Positions 52,237 to 62,300 of a DNA stretch of 64,000 nt are shown piece after piece. The first letter of the stretch is position 1. The number at the start of each line of letters is the position of its first letter. Made by a program: the position numbers and the translations under genes. The DNA is from Aureispira sp. CCB-QB1 (lineage in GTDB: Bacteria > Bacteroidota > Bacteroidia > Chitinophagales > Saprospiraceae), in NCBI RefSeq assembly GCF_000724545.1, contig NZ_JHBV01000029.1, positions 1 through 64,000 of the forward strand. The letters are read 5' to 3'. Under the pieces are notes generated by a model. The model did no database searches. It was not told the DNA's origin and saw only the letters and a list, made by a program, of their open reading frames with translations.

Positions 52237-55050
52237 TTAATTCCAGCTGACTTCCCATTCGTCAGCCCCTATCTTGATCAAAGTTGCAATACTATACTGT
52301 CTTGGGCTAGTTAGATTACCTCTTAAAACTACTCCAGTGTCAGCGACTAATGTAGTGATCCCAACGCCAACTTGTTTGATTCTTAATTTATCTCCAACAA
52401 CCATAGGCACGGTAGCCTCTGTAGGAATTATCACGGTATTAGCTCCTACATTATCCATTCTAACAACGGTATCATTTCTATCGTCGATTTCGATAGAATA
52501 CGTCAAATTTGTTTGAGTTTTCAAGATTTCTTTATTCGTCCAAATCATCTCATCTCCAGCTCTTAATGGACATACTACGTTTTCAAATTCACAATCAACG
52601 TAAGTAATTTTTCCACAAGTAGCATTGTTCGTGTTCATAGTGACCGCCGTTTCTGAACTAAACTGTACGTTATCAAATGTCAGTGTTCCATAATGGTCTA
52701 CATCAAAAAAACGATTGCTGCTAGGCTCAGAATCACCTATTTTCATTTTCAAACTTCCTTCTTTCCATAGAATATGACAATCTTTATTCGCTGTTCTAAA
52801 AGCATACCTTGTATAACGTACCTCATCCTTATTTTCAATCGAAATATTGACATTCTTTAAGTGAATTGTAGGATAGTTATTGTCGTTGCCAGAATTGCTA
52901 CTGGCAAAATTTGTCAATCTCAGATCAAACCACCCTTCGATATACATATTCTCAAAAACAAGATCCCGTGCCGCCCCATCTATAATAGAAGTCGAAATAG
53001 AAGAGGTATAATTTTTAATATTCATTGCAGGAAAAGCCATTCCATAATAATGCGCACCACTAGAGACAGCTTTTAGATTTTTGATTGTAAAACCATCAAT
53101 ATAACCTCTTGCTGCTACATTACCTACAGAAGCATAAGCCAAATTATGATACCGACCTACAGTTTGATGCTTAAAGTCAAAACTATTGTTCATCCAAATC
53201 CAATGAGGGCTAAATTTAAAGACAGGAATAGCCTGATGCAAGGGCTTGTCATATGTAAACATATTGTTTTTAATATACGCTACGCTTTCTCCTTCTCCTA
53301 ACACTTTTCCAAATCGGACATTGTGTGCTTGGGTATTGTTAATCAAGGTTTCATCTTCCAGTGAAAACAATACAGTAACGTCCATTAATGTATTATCATA
53401 AGCACTAGAGCCTCGACCCAACGACAGTATTCTATCTTGTACTAGGTTGTTATAAAACTTAGAATTAGTCCCATTTCCCAAACTTACAGCATTAACATTG
53501 ACAAATCCAGGAATGGTATTGTACAAAAATCTATTATCATAAATAGTCGCGTTAATAGTACCTTTTAAGATAATATCCCCTCCTTTATTGTTCAAAAAAG
53601 TATTCTTTGAAATTGTCAACTGGTTTAAGTTTTGATAACCATCTTCAACATCTATAGCAAAGCCCGGAGAACCTGTTGTGCCATCAAACCTTCTTCCATT
53701 TTCTTCAAATCGAATGTTGGTAATTGTGCTATTTGGGGGCGGATTAGAGATACCTTGTCGCACTCCTCTTTTCAAATAAGGAGGACGATAAGTAATGTGC
53801 TGAGGATAATTAGGGGCATACAAAGTACCTTTTAAAAGGCTCCAATCGGATGGATTATAAATTACCAACCGAACAGATGCCGCATTCGCAGGAATCTTAA
53901 ATCTTCTATACGTTTCTAAAATATCTGATTTTGAAATAAAAGCTCCTGAATTATCATAAAAAACCATCCAATATTGTTGAATATCTAATCCAAAAAAGCC
54001 AGCATAACTACCACCGCCAAAAACAATTCCATTCGTTCGAAAAGTATTGCGATTTACACTAAATTCTTTTGAGTAAGAAAAATCATTACTGGCAACAATC
54101 GCCCCTGTTTCATCAATCGTGCTATTTTTAGTAAAAGCAGCTTCTACCACTTTATTCATATGAATAAACTCTGGATTGTATCGAGCATTCATACAATCAC
54201 CTGGAACTTCAATCACAGGGGTTTCGATAGTAATATACTCTGAATTAGTATATACAACAACTCCATGACAACCTTCTGATGTGGTTGCAGAAAAATCATG
54301 TGTTCTCAAATCACCAACAATTAACCCTCCTCTTAAAAAGGTCTCTTTTGCATTCCAAAATGTAACAATATCATAACGATGATGCCCATTGGTAAGACAA
54401 CCCAATACAACATCTGGATCTAAGGTCAAGGAAGCTTTTCCTGTTAAATAAAAATTGTTGGGAGTGCTACTGCCATATAAATTAGAAGGAATTACAGAAT
54501 AAAGATAATTTCCCTTTCCTTCTATTCTTGCTTGACCATCACAAGAATTAAAAATTTTCATGGCTTGCAAAAAAACATTTCTATTGTCTGTACCGCTATT
54601 GGTTGCTAAGTCACCATCCCCAACTAATCCAAAGTTGACAATGTTAATGTCTCCATTACCAAACGTTGAAGCGTCATTGATGGTGCCATGCTGCCCTAAA
54701 TCAACAACTATCCTATTATAAGGAAAATCAAAACTGTTGTTTTGGAATGTAATCTCGTTGTTCCCAACAACAATGACACCGCCACAATCTTTTAAAATAA
54801 TCCCGCTCGCTATAGTTAAATTTGATGTTAATACAAGATCATCCTGAATACAGGCCACTTTTCCAGCATTAAGTGGGTTAGATAAATCTGCCACAGTATT
54901 GACAATAAAAACGCCTTGATTGTACGTCGTTAGATGGATAGGTGCTAATAAGCTATTTAATACGCTTCTGCTGGATCGATGAATAGGTGTTGTTTGGGCT
55001 TGAATTACTAAGGTATTAGCTAAGAATAAACCTAGAATTATTTTTTTCAT
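52237..55050 (-). CDS. Secreted beta-helix protein with phage-fibre-like C-terminal domain, copy 1
   Basis: 937 residues. Signal peptide (1-18, ending IQAQ). N-terminal module (about 48-110; VADLSNPLNAGKVACIQDD...LKDCGG) is shared with the copy at 56776. A right-handed parallel beta-helix follows (about 110-300 and 430-840), interrupted by an inserted sandwich-like module (about 340-420; QYWMVFYDNSGAFISKS...FKIPANAASVRLVIYN), a type seen in phage structural proteins. The last 90 residues (VVGDKLRIKQVGVGITTLVA...LIKIGADEWEVSW) resemble the C-terminal beta domain of phage tail fibres. No T9SS sorting domain. Embedded in the secretion cluster, so a likely substrate of it; could bind or cleave polysaccharide. 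Confidence 0.88.
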   Translation of the reverse strand: MKKIILGLFLANTLVIQAQTTPIHRSSRSVLNSLLAPIHLTTYNQGVFIVNTVADLSNPLNAGKVACIQDDLVLTSNLTIASGIILKDCGGVIVVGNNEITFQNNSFDFPYNRIVVDLGQHGTINDASTFGNGDINIVNFGLVGDGDLATNSGTDNRNVFLQAMKIFNSCDGQARIEGKGNYLYSVIPSNLYGSSTPNNFYLTGKASLTLDPDVVLGCLTNGHHRYDIVTFWNAKETFLRGGLIVGDLRTHDFSATTSEGCHGVVVYTNSEYITIETPVIEVPGDCMNARYNPEFIHMNKVVEAAFTKNSTIDETGAIVASNDFSYSKEFSVNRNTFRTNGIVFGGGSYAGFFGLDIQQYWMVFYDNSGAFISKSDILETYRRFKIPANAASVRLVIYNPSDWSLLKGTLYAPNYPQHITYRPPYLKRGVRQGISNPPPNSTITNIRFEENGRRFDGTTGSPGFAIDVEDGYQNLNQLTISKNTFLNNKGGDIILKGTINATIYDNRFLYNTIPGFVNVNAVSLGNGTNSKFYNNLVQDRILSLGRGSSAYDNTLMDVTVLFSLEDETLINNTQAHNVRFGKVLGEGESVAYIKNNMFTYDKPLHQAIPVFKFSPHWIWMNNSFDFKHQTVGRYHNLAYASVGNVAARGYIDGFTIKNLKAVSSGAHYYGMAFPAMNIKNYTSSISTSIIDGAARDLVFENMYIEGWFDLRLTNFASSNSGNDNNYPTIHLKNVNISIENKDEVRYTRYAFRTANKDCHILWKEGSLKMKIGDSEPSSNRFFDVDHYGTLTFDNVQFSSETAVTMNTNNATCGKITYVDCEFENVVCPLRAGDEMIWTNKEILKTQTNLTYSIEIDDRNDTVVRMDNVGANTVIIPTEATVPMVVGDKLRIKQVGVGITTLVADTGVVLRGNLTSPRQYSIATLIKIGADEWEVSWN

Positions 55051-55236
55051 AATAATGTGTTTTAATTAAAGCTTTATATTTTAGGTATGAGAAATGCTTT
55101 GTTTTAGTAATATCTCATTGAAATAAAACTAGATATAAAGAGTTAGTCCAGCAAACCAATTTTAGCCTATTTTTATAAAATCCAAAAGCAAAACAAATAA
55201 CAAACAGCTGAATATCATCGATTTAACACACAAATA

Positions 55237-56715
55237 ATGAGAAAACCATCAGCCAAATTACACCAACTAGTTAATAGTTTAAATAAAGAGGAAAAGAAAA
55301 GAGTGAGCATACGCATTCAAGAATTAGGAAAAAAAGGAGTCAAGCATTTGCGTCTTTTTAAAATGCTTACCAAGCAAGAAGTTTATAATGAAAATGCCCT
55401 AAAAAAAATATTTAGAGGTAGCGCATTAAGTTTAGAAAAAAAGCGATTGTACCAACTAGTCATGGAAGCACTTAGTCAATTTCATCAAAATTCCACGATA
55501 GAACACGAATTGCTAGCTGGCTTACAACAATTTCATATTTTATATCAGAAAGAGTTATACGAACAGGCAAAAACCAAAATTCATCAATTAAGACAACTTG
55601 CCCAAAAACACGAGGCATTTCACTACATTCAACTTATCAATCAGCAACTTATCCAATTAGAAAATAAGGTTTCATTTTTTTCGTGCCACACCGATCAATC
55701 TTTTCAAAATTTTGTAGATAATATGTTGCTAGAAAAAGAACAGGCTGCTTGTGCCACTCATTATAGCATTCTAAAAACTCAAATACATTATCTATTCAAA
55801 AAGAAAAAGCTGTCTCCTGACTATATCCATCAAATGGAACAACTCCTGCAACATGACTTGTTAACCTCTTTTAATCAAGCTAACAGCATTACTTCTCATT
55901 TGCATTTTTTACAAATTCATTCTACTTATAGTTTCTTAAAAACAGACTACCCTCAGAGTTTACAATATTCCATTCAAGCACTTGAGCTATTTGAAAAACA
56001 CTTTAAAACAATCCGAACTGCCGAGGAGTATATGGATTATTTACAAAATGCTTGTACCGCTGCTCAATACAACAAAGATCATAAACTGGTTGCTGAATTA
56101 TTTGAAAAAATAGACCAAAACAACTTGACCATACAAGCCGAAAGAGATAGGTATGAATTAAGAACTATTGAGATGAAAGCCAATTGGTATATTGGCATTC
56201 AAGATATTGATAGTGGATTGCAACTGATCAATCAAAATACTGCTTGGTTGGAGCATTCTAAATTAGACACTTGTGCTGTTTATTACTGTTTTGTTATCCT
56301 TTCGTTGATGATTAAGAACTACGACCATGCATTGACTTTTTTGGATGTGGTTTTGAAGAAAGATAATAAAAAGAAAAAGCTAACCGCCCCTGCTCTTCTA
56401 CTCAAACTCTGCATTTATTTTGATACACAAGAGTTCTCATTACTAGAGAGCCACGTTCGTTCTATTCAACGAAAGTTTAACTTAGATAAGAAAAATCATC
56501 AAGTAGAACTTATCGTTGTCAATGGATTTAGACAGTTACTACAAGCCAAACCCTCCGAGATTTTGCTTATTCTAAAAAAACTACATCAACAATTATCTGA
56601 TTTTCAAACCAATGCTACCCATACAGAACAAAGAACAATTCAAATGTCTTGGATTTTAACTTGGATCAAACACAAAATAAACCAAACACCCCATTCTAAA
56701 GCTAAGAATTGGTAA
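55237..56715 (+). CDS. Alpha-helical cytoplasmic protein of a Bacteroidota family
   Basis: 492 residues with no signal peptide. The N-terminus (LVNSLNKEEKKRVSIRIQEL, LRLFKMLTKQEVYNENALKKIF, KKRLYQLVMEALSQFH) matches a widespread uncharacterised Bacteroidota protein type whose first 100 residues follow 'LxKxEKRxF...LF...YDEExLKKxF...YLYxLI'. The rest is helical and TPR-like. It is transcribed against both flanking beta-helix genes and is the only plus-strand gene in the secretion region. Role unknown. Confidence 0.82.
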   Translation: MRKPSAKLHQLVNSLNKEEKKRVSIRIQELGKKGVKHLRLFKMLTKQEVYNENALKKIFRGSALSLEKKRLYQLVMEALSQFHQNSTIEHELLAGLQQFHILYQKELYEQAKTKIHQLRQLAQKHEAFHYIQLINQQLIQLENKVSFFSCHTDQSFQNFVDNMLLEKEQAACATHYSILKTQIHYLFKKKKLSPDYIHQMEQLLQHDLLTSFNQANSITSHLHFLQIHSTYSFLKTDYPQSLQYSIQALELFEKHFKTIRTAEEYMDYLQNACTAAQYNKDHKLVAELFEKIDQNNLTIQAERDRYELRTIEMKANWYIGIQDIDSGLQLINQNTAWLEHSKLDTCAVYYCFVILSLMIKNYDHALTFLDVVLKKDNKKKKLTAPALLLKLCIYFDTQEFSLLESHVRSIQRKFNLDKKNHQVELIVVNGFRQLLQAKPSEILLILKKLHQQLSDFQTNATHTEQRTIQMSWILTWIKHKINQTPHSKAKNW

Positions 56716-56730
56716 ACACCTTGATTTACA

Positions 56731-56766
56731 AAAAAAATAGAAGCTGCCTTAAATTGACAACTTCTA
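56731..56766 (-). terminator. Minus-strand terminator of the second beta-helix gene
   Basis: A 9-base stem (56738-56746 with 56758-56766). It pairs fully, with one U-G, only in minus-strand RNA; the plus strand has a C-A mismatch. An eight-base T-tract follows on the minus strand. Confidence 0.7.
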
Positions 56767-56775
56767 CCCTCTTTT

Positions 56776-59700
56776 TTAATTGTACAAACTCAACAACCAA
56801 GTTCTTGGAGCCACTTTAATTAATTTTCCACTTCTACTACTAGTGGATAAGGTCATCCCATTTCCAGAATTCAAGATCGTAATGCCTGTTCCAGCTGCGA
56901 CAGTAACGCTACCAACTCCTGAATTATATAGTTCGATGCTAGTGCCAATCGTGGCATAATCATCTACATTGGTTGTCATTGACCAAGTGTCATTTCCTCC
57001 TCCAGTGTAATTTCTACTTTTGTTTAAATCAGTTACGGAAAAATCTTGGCTTGCAGCATAATCGACAATAGTTGTAGGAATGGTTGTTGTTTGAATAACA
57101 TCAATTCCTGGTCGAGGTATAAATGTTACATTTTCAAAAATACAATCGGTGAAAGTAATGGCTCCTAGAGTAGCTGGAAAAGTAGATAAATCAATTACTC
57201 TAGGACTAGCGGATTTAAAGGTCGTTCGGTTAAATTCTGTTGTTCCCAATTGTTCTAAACGCATCCATTTACCATAAGTTCCTACTTGAGTAGAGGGTAC
57301 TTGTAAATCAAAAACAGCATCGTTAAAAACTAGATCTACATTTCTTTTACTTATTCGCAAGATATAAGCCGAACTACTTGTCCAATCGAACTCTCCTTCA
57401 GGAATAGTTACTTTTAGGTTGTTAAACGTATGTACAGGGCGTTTTGCTGTTAACGTTGTTTTATAATCATCGTAATCCAACTGTAAACGACCATCAACAG
57501 TTAAATCATTAAAAACACGATCTTTAGGCAAACCATACTTTAAAACCATGCTAGATTCTGAATAAACATTATAATAATCCGTTACTGGCCAATAGACAGC
57601 TGTCAACGAATAGTCTCGTACTGATCGCTCTATCCGAGCACCACTAACACTTACATTTTTAAGATAGCCGCCAAAATCATGTTTTATTTTAGGGTTATTG
57701 CTAAATAACTTATTGCCATTCTGTCCCAAAACAATAGGTTCAAAAGACGTTGATTGATCTACTAAGTACGTCAATCTAGTTTTTTTGTTAAACTCGATGG
57801 TTACGTTTTCCATAATCAACCCCATATTAACATCTCTAATCAAATACCCCTTCCAAGTCTTATCGTATGTAAATGTAGCATCCTTAAGTTTAGAATAATC
57901 TCTATCTGCTTGAGGATAATTAATATTGGCAATTTGAACATTATGAAAGCGGTTGTCAACCACTTCTGAACCATTAGCAGTTATTTGCAAACTTCCACCA
58001 ATCATTGTATTATTGGTAAAAAAGGAACTCCTTCCAAGATCTATGGCAGCATTATAAAATAAGTTGTTAATTGTTCTGTCATTTCTTGCTTTATCTGCGC
58101 TTAATGAATTTGTATAACCATCATTTCTTCTTTGTCTACTTGGTGCCGTTGTCCCCAAAAAATAACAGTGATCAACAACAATTCCATCTGTACCTACCCA
58201 ATTTAAATATCCTGTATAACCATCTTTAAACAACACATTTCTAAAAGTCTGATTTTGGACACCACGACGCATATCTTCTGTATTCGAAGCATAGGCTGGT
58301 AATACATTTCCCACATCCGTAATACTTCCTCCATCCATCAAAAAATTAGTAGGCATATTACTTAGTCCATGAGCACCACCAGCGTTAAAATGAACATTTT
58401 GCAGCGTCAAACCTATTGGATTTAGATTAGCCCTAATTTGCGCGTTAACAAGTGTAGCATCTATTACTTTCTCAAACTTTACTCTGATAAACTTAACATC
58501 GTCTTCGTACTCATAAGTATGATAAAATACCTGCTCTTGGCTTTTCCGTAAAAACATACCATTTTCATCGTAATAATACGCCCAGTATCTTGGTGTTGTC
58601 AAACCTGACCATCCAGCGTATCCAAGTCCAGAAAATTGATAATGCCTTCTTCCTCTTCGATCATTTCTCGCAATTCGAGTTGTTTCAAACTGTGACTTGC
58701 TTATATCTATTAAATCAATATTATATGTATAATTTCCATTTCCAGGAAGTGGTACACCAGTTATACCATTAATGTCTCCATTTGTTACATTTGATGCTCG
58801 TTGATGCACATTAATCGTGCTATCTCCTTTTATATAATTAGTAAACTGCAAGTCACCAGAGCTAGACATTAATGTTCCTTCTGTATTGCTTATAGAACAA
58901 TCTTTTATCAATCCATTATAAGCTGCCGTTCGAATAAAAACAACTATATTAAAATCATCTCCTGTATTAGCAGCTGTAAGACCAGAATAATTATGCATTT
59001 TTTTATCTTGTTCCAAGTCAATGGAAATCGTATAATTATGAGTATTTCCGATTGTCAACAACCTAGATTTTCTCAAATTATGAGGAATAGCTCGTATCAC
59101 ACCAGCTCCCATGAGCGTATGCTTATCGGTACCATCTCCCATGTACCAACCAACAACAGCGGTAGTTAATCGAAGATTATTGACATACTCTCGAACACTG
59201 GTAAAATAAAGTCCCTCTGTAAAAATCAGCGTATTTCCTGAAGTCTGATTTTTGACAAAAAACAAATTCTTTCCTGCTTGAAAGTTATCCGTTCCAGTCC
59301 AGACCTCTGTATTACTAACTGTTCTAGTGGCAGGTTTATCAAGAACAACAGTGGTGGTATTAACAACCGATTTTATCTTAGTTTGCAAAGAATTTTGACT
59401 TATTTGAGGATTGGAAGCCACAAAGCCTGCATCTGCCCCATAAACTGCTACAAATTTTCCAACATCAGCAGCGGAAAAAACCCCATCGGTCACCACCAAA
59501 GTAGCACTTCCTGCGCTGATGCTTCCTGTTGTATATTCTACTCCGTCATTTTTCAAACCCAAATTTTTGGCATATAGTGTTGCCCCTGCATTCCAAGTTC
59601 CTTTCAATTCACCGTTAGAACTCTCTACAATTAATTGATCTTCTAGTCCATAAATAGATGTATTTACCCCTGTTAAGGTAAATGAATCAATATCTAAATA

Positions 59701-59964
59701 GCCTCCACAGCTTTTGAGTGTCAAATTTTCGGCTAATACAAAATTGCTGTTTAATGTAATAATAGATTCAAAACAAGCTATTTTGCCTGCGTTACTAGGA
59801 TTGGCTAAATCTGCTAATGAAGTTGCGACAAATTCGTTGCTGTAATAATTTGGTGCTACAAATGGAGTATGGTGCAAGACCAACTTATTAACAAAGGAAT
59901 GGGTTAATTGGGCATGACAGGTCGTTATCATCACAACCAACAAGCCGATTATTCTTGTTTTCAT
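56776..59964 (-). CDS. Secreted beta-helix protein with phage-fibre-like C-terminal domain, copy 2
   Basis: 1062 residues. Signal peptide (1-18, ending CHAQ). N-terminal module (about 45-110; LADLANPSNAGKIACFESI...LKSCGG) matches copy 1. Then come tail-spike-like elements (about 130-260; LGLKNDGVEYTTGSISAGSATLVV), a parallel beta-helix (about 300-420 and 530-900) and an inserted module (about 455-525; RYWAYYYDENGMFLRKS...VKFIRVKFEK). The C-terminal domain (about 975-1062; GTSIELYNSGVGSVTVAAGTG...LIKVAPRTWLLSLYN) parallels that of copy 1 and of phage fibres. No T9SS sorting domain. Downstream of gspE on the same strand after a 418-bp gap; candidate cargo of the secretion system. Confidence 0.88.
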   Translation of the reverse strand: MKTRIIGLLVVMITTCHAQLTHSFVNKLVLHHTPFVAPNYYSNEFVATSLADLANPSNAGKIACFESIITLNSNFVLAENLTLKSCGGYLDIDSFTLTGVNTSIYGLEDQLIVESSNGELKGTWNAGATLYAKNLGLKNDGVEYTTGSISAGSATLVVTDGVFSAADVGKFVAVYGADAGFVASNPQISQNSLQTKIKSVVNTTTVVLDKPATRTVSNTEVWTGTDNFQAGKNLFFVKNQTSGNTLIFTEGLYFTSVREYVNNLRLTTAVVGWYMGDGTDKHTLMGAGVIRAIPHNLRKSRLLTIGNTHNYTISIDLEQDKKMHNYSGLTAANTGDDFNIVVFIRTAAYNGLIKDCSISNTEGTLMSSSGDLQFTNYIKGDSTINVHQRASNVTNGDINGITGVPLPGNGNYTYNIDLIDISKSQFETTRIARNDRRGRRHYQFSGLGYAGWSGLTTPRYWAYYYDENGMFLRKSQEQVFYHTYEYEDDVKFIRVKFEKVIDATLVNAQIRANLNPIGLTLQNVHFNAGGAHGLSNMPTNFLMDGGSITDVGNVLPAYASNTEDMRRGVQNQTFRNVLFKDGYTGYLNWVGTDGIVVDHCYFLGTTAPSRQRRNDGYTNSLSADKARNDRTINNLFYNAAIDLGRSSFFTNNTMIGGSLQITANGSEVVDNRFHNVQIANINYPQADRDYSKLKDATFTYDKTWKGYLIRDVNMGLIMENVTIEFNKKTRLTYLVDQSTSFEPIVLGQNGNKLFSNNPKIKHDFGGYLKNVSVSGARIERSVRDYSLTAVYWPVTDYYNVYSESSMVLKYGLPKDRVFNDLTVDGRLQLDYDDYKTTLTAKRPVHTFNNLKVTIPEGEFDWTSSSAYILRISKRNVDLVFNDAVFDLQVPSTQVGTYGKWMRLEQLGTTEFNRTTFKSASPRVIDLSTFPATLGAITFTDCIFENVTFIPRPGIDVIQTTTIPTTIVDYAASQDFSVTDLNKSRNYTGGGNDTWSMTTNVDDYATIGTSIELYNSGVGSVTVAAGTGITILNSGNGMTLSTSSRSGKLIKVAPRTWLLSLYN

Positions 59965-60382
59965 AATTCGTGTGTTTTAATTGGTAATTAATGTGTATTG
60001 ATCGTCTATCCACTGATACAGGTGGAATAGGATTATTTTAAATACATAAGCTATATTACTATTACCGAATAGAGGGGGCATACATTGTATCCAAAACTTC
60101 ATACAATGCATTCATACAAGATGTAGGTAGTGTAAACGTTGAGTCGCCTACTACACACAAAAAATAAAACTATTGATAGCTAAAACATGGGGCAAGTTTT
60201 ATATTCTGCGATCTTGTTTAATCCTACATACCTGTAAGATTAACAAGCACAAAAATAAATGGATAGGATACCAATTACAAACAAACTTTAGTGGTTAATT
60301 ATGAGATCCAACCACCAAACAAACACACAAAACAATGATAATCAAACACTAACTAACAAAGAAATCATTCTTCTATATTCTA
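59965..60382. other. Intergenic region between gspE and the second beta-helix gene
   Basis: About 420 bp without a gene. A small hairpin CTATCCAC-N8-GTGGAATAG lies near 60005-60030. No clear terminator for gspE nor a TAnnTTTG box for the beta-helix gene was found, so readthrough from the gspE operon is possible. Confidence 0.5.
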
Positions 60383-61801
60383 TTAACGACTGGCTAAGAT
60401 GGGATAAATTTCGTCCATAGAAGTTAGTCCCTTTTTAAGCAATTCAAAGGCATTGTCAGCTAAAGAACTAATTCCTTTTTCTTTTAGTAGTTCTTTTACA
60501 TTAAACTCCTCTTGTTTGACCAAATTTGCCAATTCTTCATCTAGTGGAATAATTTCATAAACAGCTTTTCGACCTTTATATCCCGTATAAAAACAGTGGT
60601 CACAGCCTTTGGCTACGTATTGTGTTGTCAATGCAAGAGGCGCCTTGTAATTTCTAGGATATTCTTTGGCTGATAAGGGTTGTTCTTCCTTGCAATGCAC
60701 ACAAAGCAAGCGAACCAGTCGTTGGGCGACTACTGTATTAAGTGTATCTGCTAATAAATAGGCAGGAATCCCCATATCAACTAAACGTGGAATGATCCCC
60801 CAAGCTGAATTGGTGTGAATGGTAGACAACACCAAACGCCCAACCAAAGAAGCACGAATCGCCATTTCCGCGGTATCCTTATCTCGTATTTCTCCTACCA
60901 TGATAATGTTAGGATCTTGGCGCAAAAATGTTCGCATCGCAGAAGAAAAATCCAAACCAATGGCTTCTTTTAATTGCACTTGATTAATCCCCTCTAATGT
61001 ATATTCAATAGGGTCTTCTATTGTCGTAATATTTCGACTCGTTTCGTTCAACAAGTGCATCGTAGCATACAAAGTGGTTGTCTTTCCTGAACCTGTGGGA
61101 CCGCTAATCAAAACAATTCCATTAGGTCGTTTTATGCCCTCTAGATAGTCTTCTAATTGTTGTTGTTCAAAGCCCAATTCTTCTAACGCAATATTTCCTA
61201 TATCACTACTCAACAAACGCATCACCACCTTTTCGCCATATAAAGTAGGCAAAATAGAAACCCGTAAATCAAATTTCTGATGGTTATTCTGAAAGAAAAT
61301 ACGTCCATCTTGTGGCAAGCGTTTTTCTGCAATATCCAAATTGGCACGAATCTTAATTTTGTTGACTAAACTAGGGTAGGTTGCTTTTTCTAGATGATAT
61401 CGTTCTACTAATTCTCCATCAATACGAATTCGTACTCGACATTTGTGCTCGTAGGTCTCAATGTGTATATCACTAGAACCTAATTGATGTGCTTCATGAA
61501 TTAGTTGATCCAAGATGTCTTGATTTTTATCTAATACCTTGCTCTTTTGTTCTCTAGCTTGTCGCCTATAGTATTGACTCAAGAAAGGTTGCAATGTGTT
61601 CGCTGGAACATATTTTAAAACAATTTCTGCTCCTAACAAGACTTCCAATTCTTCCACAGACGTATTTTCTTCTTCTATTGCTGCACAATACAAGACCCCT
61701 TCCTTTTTTTGAAAAGGGATAATTTTATAATGCCAAGCTTGTTCTGTACTTACTAATTGTAAAATACTACGATCGACTTGTTGAAGTTCTAAATTATCCA
61801 T
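60383..61801 (-). CDS. gspE: Type II secretion ATPase GspE
   Basis: 472-residue hexameric AAA-type secretion ATPase of the cytoplasm. N-terminal MshEN-like domain (about 1-90), then the N2 domain (about 95-200) and the C-terminal ATPase with Walker A GPTGSGKT (234-241), the Asp box ITTIEDPIEY and Walker B IIMVGEIRD (299-307), His box TIHTN. The tetracysteine zinc motif is C367-x2-C370 and C400-x2-C403. No second retraction ATPase (PilT) is present, which favours secretion over a retracting pilus. Overlaps the prepilin peptidase gene by 8 bp. Confidence 0.96.
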   Translation of the reverse strand: MDNLELQQVDRSILQLVSTEQAWHYKIIPFQKKEGVLYCAAIEEENTSVEELEVLLGAEIVLKYVPANTLQPFLSQYYRRQAREQKSKVLDKNQDILDQLIHEAHQLGSSDIHIETYEHKCRVRIRIDGELVERYHLEKATYPSLVNKIKIRANLDIAEKRLPQDGRIFFQNNHQKFDLRVSILPTLYGEKVVMRLLSSDIGNIALEELGFEQQQLEDYLEGIKRPNGIVLISGPTGSGKTTTLYATMHLLNETSRNITTIEDPIEYTLEGINQVQLKEAIGLDFSSAMRTFLRQDPNIIMVGEIRDKDTAEMAIRASLVGRLVLSTIHTNSAWGIIPRLVDMGIPAYLLADTLNTVVAQRLVRLLCVHCKEEQPLSAKEYPRNYKAPLALTTQYVAKGCDHCFYTGYKGRKAVYEIIPLDEELANLVKQEEFNVKELLKEKGISSLADNAFELLKKGLTSMDEIYPILASR

Positions 61802-62300
61802 AAATGTATTGTAATAAACTCCAATCGTTGTAAGAAGAAGTATTATAATAATAAAGTGCTATTAAATAAAGCAACCAACAAAGGCTCATGGCACCAGCGA
61901 GCGGAATGGTTTTAATTTTTTGTACGCTCCAATGATAAATGCCTGTTACCAATAAAATTAATATTAGGGAGCCTATAAAAAAACAACAAAATTGTGCAGG
62001 AGAAAATAGTGTTGTGATAGCTAAAAAAAAGCAAATATCACCCCATCCCAAATAATGCTCTGTAATGTTGATCCATTGTTTGTGCTTGATGGAGAAATAG
62101 AGACTAACTCCTATCAATTGTATTGCCACAAAAGAAAGATTAAAATACAAAAACCAAGGCTCCCATGTAGGACTTGACCAAGCTGCATACAATCCTAACA
62201 AAAAAATAGAGGGAATCGTCCAAACGCTAATCGCTCTGTCTTTAAAATCTTGATAAACAACCATTCCCAAAACCAAACAAAGCCAATAATAAGGATGCAT
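61794..62300 (-). CDS. Minimal prepilin peptidase (A24 family)
   Basis: 168-residue inner-membrane aspartic peptidase with about six helices. Catalytic Asp18 (VYQDFKDRAIS) and Asp88 in the GxGD-type motif LGWGD are both present. The N-terminal methyltransferase domain with CxxC of PilD/GspO is missing, as in the TadV/CpaA type. It should cut the Ala(-1) leaders of the pseudopilins encoded around it. It shares one base with the preceding pseudopilin stop (TAATG) and overlaps gspE. Confidence 0.92.
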   Translation of the reverse strand: MHPYYWLCLVLGMVVYQDFKDRAISVWTIPSIFLLGLYAAWSSPTWEPWFLYFNLSFVAIQLIGVSLYFSIKHKQWINITEHYLGWGDICFFLAITTLFSPAQFCCFFIGSLILILLVTGIYHWSVQKIKTIPLAGAMSLCWLLYLIALYYYNTSSYNDWSLLQYIYG

